DNA of 64,000 nt from Melioribacteraceae bacterium 4301-Me (GTDB lineage Bacteria; Bacteroidota; Ignavibacteria; Ignavibacteriales; Melioribacteraceae), in NCBI GenBank assembly GCA_041538185.1, contig JBGORM010000004.1:248001-312000 (forward strand), in the 5' to 3' direction. The notes below the pieces were generated by a model. It saw nothing but the letters and a program-made list of their open reading frames with translations, searched no databases and had not been told where the DNA came from. A program made the translations under genes and the position numbers. This document shows positions 35,462-44,821 of the stretch, piece by piece. Position 1 is the first letter of the stretch. The number at the start of each line of letters is the position of its first letter.

Positions 35462-35843
35462 ATGACTAAAGAAAAATTAGCTGATAGAATAAAACAACTT
35501 ATTAATATTTCATATACTCTTATTTCTTTTTCAGAAAGATTACAAAAGTTACATGATAAATATCTACCAAAAACAGCTTTACATAGACACGAATATAAAA
35601 TATCAAAAATACCGATGTTGATAAGATTTTTTACATTGCACTACTTGGTGGTTGTGGAGAATAGTTTACTTGAAAAAGCCGTTCAGAGTTTTAGGGGAGC
35701 CAAGCCCCAAATTTTTCTGAGCAGATTTTCCATTTAATAAAACGTTCTTTGAATCAGTGAAAAATCAAGTTTATAGTTACCGAAAAAGTGATGACAAAAT
35801 TGATGACTTTTTATAACATTGGATTGAACTTAAGAGAAGTTGA
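35462..35843 (+). pseudogene. Possible frameshifted small gene of unknown function
   Basis: An ATG preceded by AGAAAGGGG opens 91 codons (MTKEKLADRIKQLINISYTL...). At the end the frame stops (FSI then TAA), while the neighbouring frame continues with NKTFFESVKNQVYSYRKSDD and KIDDFL before another stop. The two parts together look like one helical protein of about 120 residues that lost its frame. It is not recognised. It lies between the DUF5131 pseudogene and the tRNA-Ser gene, in the most decayed part of the island. A chance open frame is also possible. Confidence 0.35.
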
Positions 35844-35877
35844 GTTTAAATAGGCTCTCAAAAAAAATTTAATTTTG

Positions 35878-35966
35878 CGGAAAGGGGGGGATTCGAACCC
35901 CCGTGGCGCAAAACTGCACCAAACGGTTTTCGAGACCGCCGCATTCAACCACTCTGCCACCTTTCC
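35878..35966 (-). tRNA. tRNA-Ser (anticodon CGA)
   Basis: The reverse strand reads GGAAAGGTGGCAGAGTGG, then an anticodon arm with GGTCTCGAAAACC (anticodon CGA), a long variable arm as in class II tRNAs, GGTTCGAATCC and the closing CCTTTCC with discriminator G. It decodes UCG. CCA is not encoded. It ends the island on the right; tRNA-Ser genes are common integration sites, and no duplicated 3' end was found in the window. Confidence 0.95.
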
Positions 35967-36141
35967 ATTTGTTCTATTGTAAATTTATAAAATCCTCTAT
36001 TTATTTCACAAAAAGATGAAAAATAAATGAATTTCTACTCTCGAAAAATTTATACTGAATTATGAATTATATATATTTGCACATTCATTAAATACTAATA
36101 TTTACTTTAGCTTAAGATTGTAACAGATTCAAAAAACAAAC

Positions 36142-36229
36142 GGAGAGATGCAGGAGTGGTTGAACTGGCACGCCTGGAGAGCGTGTTGGCGCTAAAAGCG
36201 CCACGTGGGTTCGAATCCCACTCTCTCCG
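36142..36229 (+). tRNA. tRNA-Ser (anticodon GGA)
   Basis: GGAGAGATGCAGGAGTGGTT, anticodon stem CACGC with loop CTGGAGA (anticodon GGA), a variable-arm hairpin GGCGC-TAAAA-GCGCC, GGTTCGAATCC and the closing TCTCTCC with discriminator G. It decodes UCC/UCU. CCA is not encoded. It is divergent from the tRNA-Ser(CGA), 175 bases apart. Confidence 0.96.
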
Positions 36230-36266
36230 CTTCTAACAAATACCCTCTAAAGATTAATTAAATTAT

Positions 36267-36722
36267 ATGCGTTTATGGTCTATTCACCCCAAATATTTGG
36301 ATACTAAAGGATTGGTTGCAGTGTGGCGTGAGGCACTTTTAGCAAAAAAAGTGCTTGAAGGAAATACTAAAGGCTACAAAAATCATCCTCAACTAGTTCG
36401 CTTTAAAAATTATTCTAAACCATTAAAAGCTATTAACGCTTACTTATTTTTTATTTGGCAGGAATCAAATAAAAGAGGTTATAATTTCTCTTCGCACAAA
36501 ATAATTAAATCATCTTTGCTGCCAATAATAAAGGTAACAAATGGTCAAATTGAATTTGAGTTTCTCCATCTGTTGGAAAAACTAAAGACAAGAGATAAAG
36601 GGAAGTTTAACAGCTTAAAAAATTTGTCCTTAGAATTAGTAGAAACTCACCCAATCTTTAAAAAAGTCTCAGGTAAAATTGAAAAGTGGGAAAAGTCAGG
36701 AAAAATTCCATTGAAAACTTGA
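36267..36722 (+). CDS. Pyrimidine-dimer DNA glycosylase (T4 endonuclease V-like)
   Basis: A 151-residue DNA repair protein. The N-terminal MRLWSIHPKYLDTKGLVAVW and KGYKNHPQLVRFK are the signatures of the Pyr_excise family. Members cut the glycosyl bond of ultraviolet-induced pyrimidine dimers and act as AP lyases. The length matches related bacterial proteins (about 140-160), which are longer than the phage T4 enzyme. The gene starts 37 bases after tRNA-Ser(GGA). No Shine-Dalgarno sequence is seen. It is not close in sequence to the T4 enzyme, so its dimer activity is a family prediction. Confidence 0.86.
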   Translation: MRLWSIHPKYLDTKGLVAVWREALLAKKVLEGNTKGYKNHPQLVRFKNYSKPLKAINAYLFFIWQESNKRGYNFSSHKIIKSSLLPIIKVTNGQIEFEFLHLLEKLKTRDKGKFNSLKNLSLELVETHPIFKKVSGKIEKWEKSGKIPLKT

Positions 36723-36971
36723 TAATTCATAAGCTAATATACTTAATATCCTTATCTCAATATTCTTCAAGTTTTCTCGAAATATTTAAGCTGATTTCTA
36801 TTAGCAAAAGACCACTATAAGGTGCAAGCTTTTACTAATTATTAAACTAAATTAAGAAGGACCCATTGAATTATGAAATATTTTTATAATTAATTTTGGA
36901 CATGGAAACAAAATAAGAAAAGTCAAATTTTTCTTTTTATGAAATTAGTTTATTAAATATCTTTACAAGTC

Positions 36972-38324
36972 ATGAAATTTTTTTCCTTAACATCCGAGCA
37001 AAATTACATATTAAAATTAGCATTACCTGCTATAGCAGGTTTATCCACTCAAATGTTAGTTTCGCTGGTAGATGCCGCTATGGTGGGTCGCTTGCCAAAT
37101 GCAGAATACTATTTAGCGGCTATGGGATTGGGTGTATTAGCCACTTGGGCTGTTGTTAGTTTATTCTCTTCGTTAGCCACAGGCACACATGTTTTAACTG
37201 CCAGAAGATATGGTGAAAAAAATTACGAAGGAATAGGGGAAGTATTAAATACTTCGCTTATACTTTCTTTGGTGATTGGGATTGTAGTTTCGTTGATAGT
37301 TGTTTTTTTCTCCTTTGACATAGCTGATTTTTTTGCGGTTGATAGCAGAGTCGGATTTTATGCAGGGGAATACCTTCATTATCGGTTTATGGGAATTCCA
37401 TTTTTTCTAATGACAGTTTCATATCGCGGATTTTATTTTGGAATAGGCAAAACTAAAATTTTTATGTACTCAGGTGTGCTTGCAAATTTTTTGAACATAA
37501 TCTTTAATTATATTTTTATTTATGGTGCATTTGGTATAAAAGGGATGGGATTGGCTGGTGCTGGGGTTGGCTCTACTTTTGCAACATTCTTTGACTGGCT
37601 TTTTTATTTTGCTGTTTCGCTGCTACCTAGCTATAGAAAAAAATATCGAATGTTTCATAATTTTAGATTCTTAAAGAGCGTGGCTAATTCAATAATAAAA
37701 ATTTCTACACCCGTATCTCTTCAAAATATTTTTATACTAATAGGCTTTTTAAGCTTTATTGCAATAACTGGTTTTATTAGCACAACAGCGCAGGCAGCAA
37801 GCAATGTAGTTTTTTCAGCTTTATTAATTTCACTAATGCCATGCTTTGGATTTGGTATCGCAGTGCAAACCTTAGTGGGTAATAGTTTAGGAAAAGGTAA
37901 TATTTTACTTGCCAAACACTTAGGGTATGAAACTAGTAAGTTGGCAACTTTTTACACTATTCTAGTTGGCTTAATTTTTATATTATTACCGAGGTTGATC
38001 TTAATTTTAATTACAAATGATAAGCATGTTATAGAAACAGCAGTGCCGGCACTTAGAATTGCTGGTTTTGGACAAATATTTTATTCTGTTGGAGTTGTGT
38101 TAGCCAATGGATTACAAGCTGCTGGAAAAACTTTCTATGTGATGATGTCCGAAGTAATTGTTAATTGGTTCGTTTTTGTACCCATTGCTTACCTTTTTGG
38201 TGTATTGCTTAAATTTGGATTAACTGGTGCGTGGCTTTCTCTACCTTTTTATGTTATTATTTACTCGGGGGTAATTTTCTTAAAGTTTAACTTTGGCGAC
38301 TGGACTAAATTTAAAAAGGTATAA
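36972..38324 (+). CDS. MATE-family multidrug efflux transporter
   Basis: A 450-residue inner-membrane protein with about 12 hydrophobic helices, in the two-fold MATE arrangement: LALPAIAGLSTQMLVSLVD and VSLQNIFILIGFLSFIAITG start the two halves. Motifs include GLGVLATWAV and FGFGIAVQTLVGNSLGKGN. It exchanges drugs or metabolites for Na+ or H+. It stands alone; the 249-base gap before it and the 265-base gap after it hold no gene that I can support. Confidence 0.93.
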   Translation: MKFFSLTSEQNYILKLALPAIAGLSTQMLVSLVDAAMVGRLPNAEYYLAAMGLGVLATWAVVSLFSSLATGTHVLTARRYGEKNYEGIGEVLNTSLILSLVIGIVVSLIVVFFSFDIADFFAVDSRVGFYAGEYLHYRFMGIPFFLMTVSYRGFYFGIGKTKIFMYSGVLANFLNIIFNYIFIYGAFGIKGMGLAGAGVGSTFATFFDWLFYFAVSLLPSYRKKYRMFHNFRFLKSVANSIIKISTPVSLQNIFILIGFLSFIAITGFISTTAQAASNVVFSALLISLMPCFGFGIAVQTLVGNSLGKGNILLAKHLGYETSKLATFYTILVGLIFILLPRLILILITNDKHVIETAVPALRIAGFGQIFYSVGVVLANGLQAAGKTFYVMMSEVIVNWFVFVPIAYLFGVLLKFGLTGAWLSLPFYVIIYSGVIFLKFNFGDWTKFKKV

Positions 38325-38589
38325 TCCCTTCATCGGCAAATAAAGTAAGCTAAGTTTTTAGTAAAATAATAAACTTACAAAACCAGAAAAAGCAATTATT
38401 AATAAAGACTTTGGTAATTCATTGTGCAAATTAAAATCTACTTATCTGATTAAGGAATTGCTAAAATAGTGATGTTCGTGATTTCATGAGCTTACTTTTT
38501 ATCTGTTTTAACATAAATTTAACTTGGTAATTGTTTGTCAAAAGCAATAAATACTTGATAATTATGTCTATTAAAAATATATTATCACT

Positions 38590-38991
38590 ATGAAAATCAA
38601 ATCAATATTTAAAACATTTATAACATTAATAGTCTTTTCAAGTTTATTATTCGCTGGTGCTGAAATAATTAATTTCACTGTCCGTAGTGAAAATGAAAAT
38701 GTTATTATTTCTTGGCAGTCGATAAGCGAAAATAATTTAAAATATTATGTAATTGAAAGGAGCACTTTCAAAGGTAACTTTGCTGAGATCGCAATCATTT
38801 ATCCTAACGAAAATAAAACTTATGAGTATGTAGATGCATCTGCCTATAAAGATGCTGATGCGTTATACATTTATCGCCTTAAGATTGTCGATAATGATGG
38901 TACAGTTACATATTCAAAAGCAGTTTCCGTTTCTCATAATGTGTCGAGTGTTAAACGTACATGGGGCAGCATAAAAGCATTGTTCAAATAA
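38590..38991 (+). CDS. Small exported protein, fibronectin-III-like
   Basis: A 133-residue protein. A signal peptide (IFKTFITLIVFSSLLFAGA) leads into one beta-sandwich unit, with FTVRSENENVIISWQSISE, YYVIERSTFKGNFAEIA and YIYRLKIVDNDGTVTYSKAV. The WxxxSExNxxYYxIERS pattern is that of the fibronectin-III-like domains common at the surface of Bacteroidota/Ignavibacteria, usually repeated in large proteins or next to a C-terminal sorting signal. No type-9 sorting tail is present. The role is unknown. Confidence 0.62.
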   Translation: MKIKSIFKTFITLIVFSSLLFAGAEIINFTVRSENENVIISWQSISENNLKYYVIERSTFKGNFAEIAIIYPNENKTYEYVDASAYKDADALYIYRLKIVDNDGTVTYSKAVSVSHNVSSVKRTWGSIKALFK

Positions 38992-39047
38992 TTTTCTCAG
39001 CTGCCTGTGAGCTTTATCTCTCTCAATAAAATTCCATCATATATTTA

Positions 39048-39626
39048 ATGGTAAATTCTACAATCCCAATTTTTTTAGCTAGTAAATCGCCTCGTAGAAA
39101 GAAAATCTTATCATTAATTGGAATAAGGTTTAAGACATTATCAATTAAAACTTCTGAAGAGGTGAATGATGGTGAACATCCTGCTCAATTAGTTAAGAGA
39201 ATTGCAAACGAAAAAATGAATGCTGCGATTACTAAGGTAAAGAGTGGAATAATAATTACTGCGGATACTATTGTAGTTATTGATAAAAAAATAATGGGCA
39301 AACCTAAGAATAAAAAGCAAGCATTTGAATTTCTGAAGATTTTAAGCGGTAGAACGCATACAGTCTACACAGGATATGTAGTTTTTAACACAATAAACGG
39401 TAAAAAAATAACAGGCTGTGAAAAAACTTACGTTACTTTTAGAGATATAAGTGATAGTGAAATTAAAAAATACATTGCTGCAGGTACACCTTTTGACAAA
39501 GCAGGTGCTTATGGTATTCAGGATGACTTTGGAGCTGTTTTTATTGAAAAAATTAAAGGCTGTTATTACAATGTGGTTGGATTACCATTATCTAAAATTT
39601 ATCTCGCTCTCAAAAAAGTCTCTTAG
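39048..39626 (+). CDS. maf: Maf-type nucleoside triphosphate pyrophosphatase
   Basis: A 192-residue house-cleaning enzyme that hydrolyses dTTP/UTP and related nucleotides to the monophosphate. The family motifs are LASKSPRRKKILSLIG at the start, SGIIITADTIVVIDKKIMGKP in the middle and FDKAGAYGIQDDFGA near the end. The Asp in TADTIVV is the catalytic base. The start at 39048 follows a short AT-rich leader with no Shine-Dalgarno sequence. Confidence 0.94.
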   Translation: MVNSTIPIFLASKSPRRKKILSLIGIRFKTLSIKTSEEVNDGEHPAQLVKRIANEKMNAAITKVKSGIIITADTIVVIDKKIMGKPKNKKQAFEFLKILSGRTHTVYTGYVVFNTINGKKITGCEKTYVTFRDISDSEIKKYIAAGTPFDKAGAYGIQDDFGAVFIEKIKGCYYNVVGLPLSKIYLALKKVS

Positions 39627-39778
39627 TTACAATCTTTTAGTCTATAGTAAAAATAATTGTCTTATTAACAACAATTTGTTTTTCAGATTTGATTTGTTTT
39701 GTTTAATTTTCTTAACGAAATTTTATTGTGAAAAGTAAGATGAAAAGCCTAATGAGAAAATAAATTAAGGGAGAAAAC

Positions 39779-41032
39779 ATGCCTAAATTCAAAAAAATTA
39801 TTGTTCCAACTGAAGGTGAAAAAATAACAATTCAAGATGAAAAATTAGTAGTACCCGATTCACCAATAATTCCTTTCATTGAAGGCGATGGTACAGGTCC
39901 AGATATCTGGCGTGCTTCTAAAATTGTATTTGATGCTGCAGTTCAAAAGGCATTTAATGGTAAAAAGAAAATTGTGTGGATGGAAATTTACGCTGGTCAA
40001 AAAGCTGTTGACACTTACGGAAAAAACAAATGGCTGCCAGATGAAACAGTGGAAGCCATTAAAGAATTTGTTGTTGCAATCAAAGGTCCGCTAACCACTC
40101 CAGTTGGAGGTGGAATTAGAAGCCTGAACGTGACACTCCGCCAAAAATTAGATTTGTTTGCTTGTGTTAGACCTGTAAAATACTACAAAGGTACACCCAG
40201 TCCAGTTAAAAGGCCACAAGATCTGGACGTAGTTATTTTTAGGGAAAACACTGAAGATGTCTATGCAGGTATAGAATTTAAAAGTGGGACAAATGAAGCT
40301 GTTAGTTTAATTAAGTATATCAATAAAAAATTTGATAAGAATATTAGACAAGATTCGGGGATTGGCATAAAACCAATTAGCCAGTTCGGTACAGAACGAC
40401 TTGTAAAAAAAGCTATTGAATATGCTATTGCTAATAAAAGAAAAAGCGTTACCTTAGTTCATAAAGGTAATATAATGAAATTTACAGAAGGTTCATTTAA
40501 AGAATGGGGCTACGAAACAGCAAGAAAATACTTTCCGGATTTAATTATTACAGAAGATGAACTATACAGAGATTTTAATGGTTCTCTTCCTCCAGGCAAA
40601 ATATTAATTAAAGACCGTATTGCTGATAGTATGTTTCAGCAGGTACTGCTAAGGCCATCTGAGTATGATGTAATTGCTACCCCAAATTTAAACGGAGACT
40701 ACCTTTCTGATGCTTGCGCTGCTCAAGTCGGTGGATTAGGTATTGCTCCAGGCGCTAACATGAGCTATCATTATGCTGTTTTTGAAGCTACTCATGGCAC
40801 AGCTCCTAAATATGCAGGGCTTGATAAAGTTAACCCTGGTTCAGTAATTTTATCTGGAGTGATGATGCTCGAATACTTAGGATGGAAAAAAGCAGCTAAA
40901 TTAATTGAAAAGGCATTGCAAAAAACTATTAAATCTAAAGTTGTTACTTACGATTTTGCGAGACAGTTAAAAGGTGCAACTGAAGTTAAATGCTCAGAGT
41001 TTGCTAACGAAATTGTTAAAAACATGGATTAA
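39779..41032 (+). CDS. icd: Isocitrate dehydrogenase (NADP+)
   Basis: TCA-cycle enzyme of 417 residues in the E. coli Icd subfamily. The isocitrate site includes [19 protein letters not shown]; the serine there is the one phosphorylated in E. coli. [16 protein letters not shown] motif (here [14 protein letters not shown]), [19 protein letters not shown] and [11 protein letters not shown] follow. [12 protein letters not shown] precedes the cofactor-binding residues. GGGAGAAAAC lies just before the ATG. SucD at 57235 belongs to the same cycle. Confidence 0.94.
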   Translation: MPKFKKIIVPTEGEKITIQDEKLVVPDSPIIPFIEGDGTGPDIWRASKIVFDAAVQKAFNGKKKIVWMEIYAGQKAVDTYGKNKWLPDETVEAIKEFVVAIKGPLTTPVGGGIRSLNVTLRQKLDLFACVRPVKYYKGTPSPVKRPQDLDVVIFRENTEDVYAGIEFKSGTNEAVSLIKYINKKFDKNIRQDSGIGIKPISQFGTERLVKKAIEYAIANKRKSVTLVHKGNIMKFTEGSFKEWGYETARKYFPDLIITEDELYRDFNGSLPPGKILIKDRIADSMFQQVLLRPSEYDVIATPNLNGDYLSDACAAQVGGLGIAPGANMSYHYAVFEATHGTAPKYAGLDKVNPGSVILSGVMMLEYLGWKKAAKLIEKALQKTIKSKVVTYDFARQLKGATEVKCSEFANEIVKNMD

Positions 41033-41127
41033 TTTTTCTAATAAAAGTCTTTAGATAAATGTGTCCTTGATTTTAGAGTTACCGGTTATTAAATTGTAAA
41101 AAATAAAAAAACATAGGGAGGTTAGAT

Positions 41128-41544
41128 ATGTCTGATGAAAATGGAATCGGTAAAGGTATATTTATTGGATTTCTAACTGGTGCGGCGGTAGGTACATTAT
41201 TAGGATTATTATTTGCTCCAAAATCCGGTAAAGAGTTGCGTGAGGATATACGTCTTAAAAGTAAAGATCTTTTAGATGATGCCGGCGATTATATTGAACA
41301 AGCGAAGGATAAGGCTACACAGTTAATTAATGAAGGCAAAAGAAAGTCAGAAAAATTAGTAGCCGACGCAAAAGCAAAAGTTGATGCGCTGCTTGATGAA
41401 GCTGAAAAAATTTTAGATGATGCTAAAATGAAAGCTGGCTCTGCCATTGAAACAGGAAAAGCTAAAGTTGAAAAAGAAAGCGATAAATTAAAGGCTGCTA
41501 TTAAAGCTGGTGTAGAGACATATAAATCAGAAAAAAGCTCTTAA
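41128..41544 (+). CDS. YtxH-domain protein, membrane-anchored coiled coil
   Basis: A 138-residue protein. A glycine-rich membrane helix (GIFIGFLTGAAVGTLLGLLF) is followed by APKSGKELREDI, the YtxH signature. The rest is a lysine/alanine/glutamate coiled coil to the end. It is likely a cell-envelope or stress-related anchor, as inferred from YtxH family members. GGGAGG precedes the ATG, a strong site. It is three bases before the DUF948-like gene, so the two are co-transcribed. Confidence 0.86.
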   Translation: MSDENGIGKGIFIGFLTGAAVGTLLGLLFAPKSGKELREDIRLKSKDLLDDAGDYIEQAKDKATQLINEGKRKSEKLVADAKAKVDALLDEAEKILDDAKMKAGSAIETGKAKVEKESDKLKAAIKAGVETYKSEKSS

Positions 41545-41547
41545 GAA

Positions 41548-41925
41548 ATGAATATTGTTGATATTTTCTTAATTATCCTTTTGATATGTGCTGCTTTATT
41601 ATGCATATATTTGATTTTATATCTAAAGAAAATTGTCATTAAAATAGAAGAAATCCAAAAAGATATTCATGCAGTTGTTGATAATACCCTTCCTGTTTTG
41701 GAAAACCTTATTGACTCAACAGGGAGGGTAAATAAAGTAATTACGGAAATTGAAAATTATTGGAATGAACTGGACAATTCTATAAAGACCCTAAAAAACA
41801 AAGTGGCTGATTTCACATCTTTTAAAAAATTCCGAGAAGATGAAAATCCCGCAAAAAACATTATTAAAAATCTTCGTGCAATTATTAAAGGAATTTCGGC
41901 ATTTTGGCGAGAATACAAAAGTTAA
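41548..41925 (+). CDS. DUF948-like membrane protein
   Basis: A 125-residue protein. A membrane helix (IFLIILLICAALLCIYLILY) is followed by a cytoplasmic helical tail with IKIEEIQKDIHAVVDNTLPV. This arrangement, and the position directly after a YtxH gene, match DUF948. The pair probably acts together at the inner membrane. No enzyme motif is seen. Confidence 0.62.
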   Translation: MNIVDIFLIILLICAALLCIYLILYLKKIVIKIEEIQKDIHAVVDNTLPVLENLIDSTGRVNKVITEIENYWNELDNSIKTLKNKVADFTSFKKFREDENPAKNIIKNLRAIIKGISAFWREYKS

Positions 41926-41963
41926 CAATTCATGTGTAGTTCACTATCTAAGGAGAAAATAAA

Positions 41964-44057
41964 TTGAAAGAGTATAATCCAGAGAATATTCGTAACTTCG
42001 CATTGATTGGACACGGCGGCAGCGGTAAAACAATGATTTCAGAAAATTTATTATTTGCTGCAGGCGAAATTAACAGAATTGGTAAAATTGAAGAAGGAAA
42101 TACTACTTCTGATTACAATCAAAATGAAATTGAAAGACAAATATCAATCTCTGCTACGCCCCTTCACTTGGAATGGAATAATGTTAAGTTTAATGTGCTC
42201 GATACACCTGGTTTCCCGGACTTTATTGGACAAGTAATTTCTTGTTTGCATGTTTCAGACCTCGCTGTGGCTGTCGTCAAAAGCGCAGAAGGAATTGAAG
42301 TGGGTACTGAATTGACATGGGACTATGTTAGAAAATATAACTTGCCTGCCGCGGTAATTATTAACAAAGTAGATAACGAACATTCATCTTTCTTTAAGAC
42401 TTTTGACTCGATTAGAGAAAGATTAAGTAGCGATGCAACAATTTTATCGTTTCCTTCTAAAGAGGGAATTAATTTTAATTCTGTGATTGATATTGTTAAG
42501 ATGAAGTTGGTTACTTACGGCGAGTCAGGTTCTAAAAAAATTACTGAAGCAGAAATACCTTCTGAATTACGCGAACAATCACAAAAATTAAGAGAAGAAC
42601 TAATTGAAAAAATTGCTGAATCGGATGAAGAATTGATGAATAAATTTTTCGAAGAAGGCACCTTAACTGAAGAACAAATTTTAACAGGATTGAAATCAGC
42701 TATCGTTAATGGCTCATTAGTGCCCGTCTTTGCGTTTTCTGCTTCCAAATCTGTTGGTGTTAATACTTTCATGGATTTTGCTTCTAAGTATTTTCCTGCT
42801 CCAAACGAAAGAAAACCAGTCGAGGCTAAACTAAAAGATTCAGATCAAAAAGTAGAAGTAAAATGTGACCCTAATGCAGAAGCTTCGTTGTTAATATTTA
42901 AATCTTTGTCAGAACAGCACGTAGGTGAACTTTCTATTTTTAAAGTTTACTCTGGCGAGGTTAAGCCTGGTGATGACCTCATTAATACACATCGAAATAA
43001 AGTTGAAAGGATGGGACAACTTTTCATTCTTAATGGTAAAAACAGAAAAGAAGTTTCTAAGTTGGCAGCTGGCGATATTGGTGCAGTTGTAAAGCTAAAG
43101 GACAGCCATACTGGCGACACTCTTTCATCAAAAAATTTTACAATAATTCTTCCTGAAATTGAATTTCCAGAACCTATTATTCGTTCGGCAATTAAACCTA
43201 AATCAAAAGGTGATGAAGATAAAATTTCATCTGGTTTGCACACCGTGCACGAGGAAGATCCTACGCTTGATGTAAAATATGATCCGGAGTTAAGACAGAC
43301 TATAATATCTGGACAAGGTGAACTTCAACTTTCTTTAGCAACTAAGTTGTTAAAAGACCGGTATAATGTTGAAGTCGAACTCGTTGAGCCAAGAATACCA
43401 TACAGAGAAACAATTAAAGGCGTTTGCAACGATGCAGAATACAAACATAAAAAACAATCAGGTGGCAGAGGGCAATATGGACATGTACACTTAAAACTGG
43501 AGCCGCTGCCTCGTGGTGCTGGATTCGAATTCGTTGATGCTATTGTGGGTGGAGTAGTGCCAGGCCGATTTATACCTGCAGTAGAAAAAGGACTTCGAGA
43601 GGTTCTTGAAAAGGGAGTTTTGACGGGCAGTAAAGTTGTCGATATTAGGGTTACTTTGTTTGATGGTACTTACCATGCTGTTGATTCTGATGAAGTGTCT
43701 TTTAAAATTGCAGCATCACAAGCATTTAAAAAAGGATTCCTAGAAGCTAAGCCTGTTATCCTTGAGCCAATTTATGATGTAACTGTGAAAGTGCCAGAAG
43801 AATTTATGGGTGATGTTATGGGTGATATTTCAAGCAGAAGAGGAAAAATTATTGGAATGGATTCAGAAGGTCCTTTTCAAGTTATTAAAGCTAAAATTCC
43901 TTTGGCTGAACTGTATAAATACTCAACTCATTTAAGAAGTCTTACTTCTGGCAGGGGAATGCATACTCGTCAATTCTCTCATTACGAAGAGGTTAGCAAG
44001 GATGTAGAGGCAAAGATTATTGAAGAGTACAATAAATCAAAGGAAGAGGAAGAGTAA
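41964..44057 (+). CDS. Elongation factor G paralogue (EF-G-like GTPase)
   Basis: A 697-residue translational GTPase with the five EF-G domains. G1 is GHGGSGKT (usual EF-G GHxDxGKT has changed), G3 is DTPGFPD and G4 is NKVD. Domain IV has GGRGQYGHVHLKLEPL and domain V RRGKIIGMDSEG. The switch I motif ERGITI of classical EF-G reads ERQISI. This is the EF-G-II/EF-G2-like group, a second copy in many bacteria, with roles in translation under stress or ribosome recycling. The start is TTG at 41964 after AAGGAG. Confidence 0.93.
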   Translation: MKEYNPENIRNFALIGHGGSGKTMISENLLFAAGEINRIGKIEEGNTTSDYNQNEIERQISISATPLHLEWNNVKFNVLDTPGFPDFIGQVISCLHVSDLAVAVVKSAEGIEVGTELTWDYVRKYNLPAAVIINKVDNEHSSFFKTFDSIRERLSSDATILSFPSKEGINFNSVIDIVKMKLVTYGESGSKKITEAEIPSELREQSQKLREELIEKIAESDEELMNKFFEEGTLTEEQILTGLKSAIVNGSLVPVFAFSASKSVGVNTFMDFASKYFPAPNERKPVEAKLKDSDQKVEVKCDPNAEASLLIFKSLSEQHVGELSIFKVYSGEVKPGDDLINTHRNKVERMGQLFILNGKNRKEVSKLAAGDIGAVVKLKDSHTGDTLSSKNFTIILPEIEFPEPIIRSAIKPKSKGDEDKISSGLHTVHEEDPTLDVKYDPELRQTIISGQGELQLSLATKLLKDRYNVEVELVEPRIPYRETIKGVCNDAEYKHKKQSGGRGQYGHVHLKLEPLPRGAGFEFVDAIVGGVVPGRFIPAVEKGLREVLEKGVLTGSKVVDIRVTLFDGTYHAVDSDEVSFKIAASQAFKKGFLEAKPVILEPIYDVTVKVPEEFMGDVMGDISSRRGKIIGMDSEGPFQVIKAKIPLAELYKYSTHLRSLTSGRGMHTRQFSHYEEVSKDVEAKIIEEYNKSKEEEE

Positions 44058-44240
44058 TATTATCATTGAATAAACGATTAAAAAGTAGCTGTTATAAGAA
44101 AATTTTTGTTTATGTATCTATTCTGCCCTGTATTAGAAAAAATTGTAAAGTATCATTATATATTTTATAAAGCAGAGGCTGCAGCTGTAGAATATTTTGT
44201 ATGAATTAACTGTAGTTTTTAATTAAATCAAAATAAATTT

Positions 44241-44762
44241 ATGGATAAACTCTGGTCGCCGTGGCGTTCAGCTTATATTGATTCGTTTAGCAAAGAAAAA
44301 AAATCAGCTGCTTGTATATTTTGTACCGCCGCCGAAAAAAAAATTAAAAGCAAAAAATCGTTTGTGGTTTACAAAGGTGATAAATCCTATATAATGCTTA
44401 ATTTATATCCATATAACAGTGGACATTTAATGGTAATTCCTAAGCGACACGTATCTGATTTTTTATTTTTATCAGAAAAAGAGTTAGCTGAAATTATGGA
44501 CGAAATAAAATTATCTATTAAAGCCCTTAATAAAATAATGAAACCACAGGGTTTTAATGTGGGACTAAATTTAGGAAAAGCTGCTGGCGCAGGCATAGAC
44601 CAGCATGTGCATTTTCATATCGTACCAAGATGGAATGGTGATACTAATTTTATGCCTATAATTGGTAAAGTGAAAGTTATTTCTCAAGATTTACTTATTA
44701 CCAAAGAAAAATTAGTAAAAGAATTCGAGCGTTTGACCAAAGAAAAAAATAATTTTAAATAA
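44241..44762 (+). CDS. HIT-family nucleotide hydrolase or transferase
   Basis: A 173-residue histidine-triad protein. The signature is HVHFHIVPRW, with the catalytic histidine in the middle. The N-terminal CIFCTAAEKK carries the CxxC of the zinc-binding HIT subgroup (Ap4A hydrolase/phosphorylase-like). GHLMVIPKRHVSDFLFLSE is also typical. Enzymes of this group split dinucleotide polyphosphates or AMP-lysine-type compounds; the substrate is unknown. It starts 183 bases after the EF-G paralogue, with no gene between. Confidence 0.92.
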   Translation: MDKLWSPWRSAYIDSFSKEKKSAACIFCTAAEKKIKSKKSFVVYKGDKSYIMLNLYPYNSGHLMVIPKRHVSDFLFLSEKELAEIMDEIKLSIKALNKIMKPQGFNVGLNLGKAAGAGIDQHVHFHIVPRWNGDTNFMPIIGKVKVISQDLLITKEKLVKEFERLTKEKNNFK

Positions 44763-44821
44763 TCATTAGCACTTGTGCCCTATTTTGTTTGCCTATCTAC
44801 TCGAAATTTAATAGGAGAATT

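Noticed and set aside
36723..36971. Riboswitch before the MATE gene
   Set aside because: The 249-base spacer shows no conserved aptamer core such as guanidine or PreQ1 that I could recognise.
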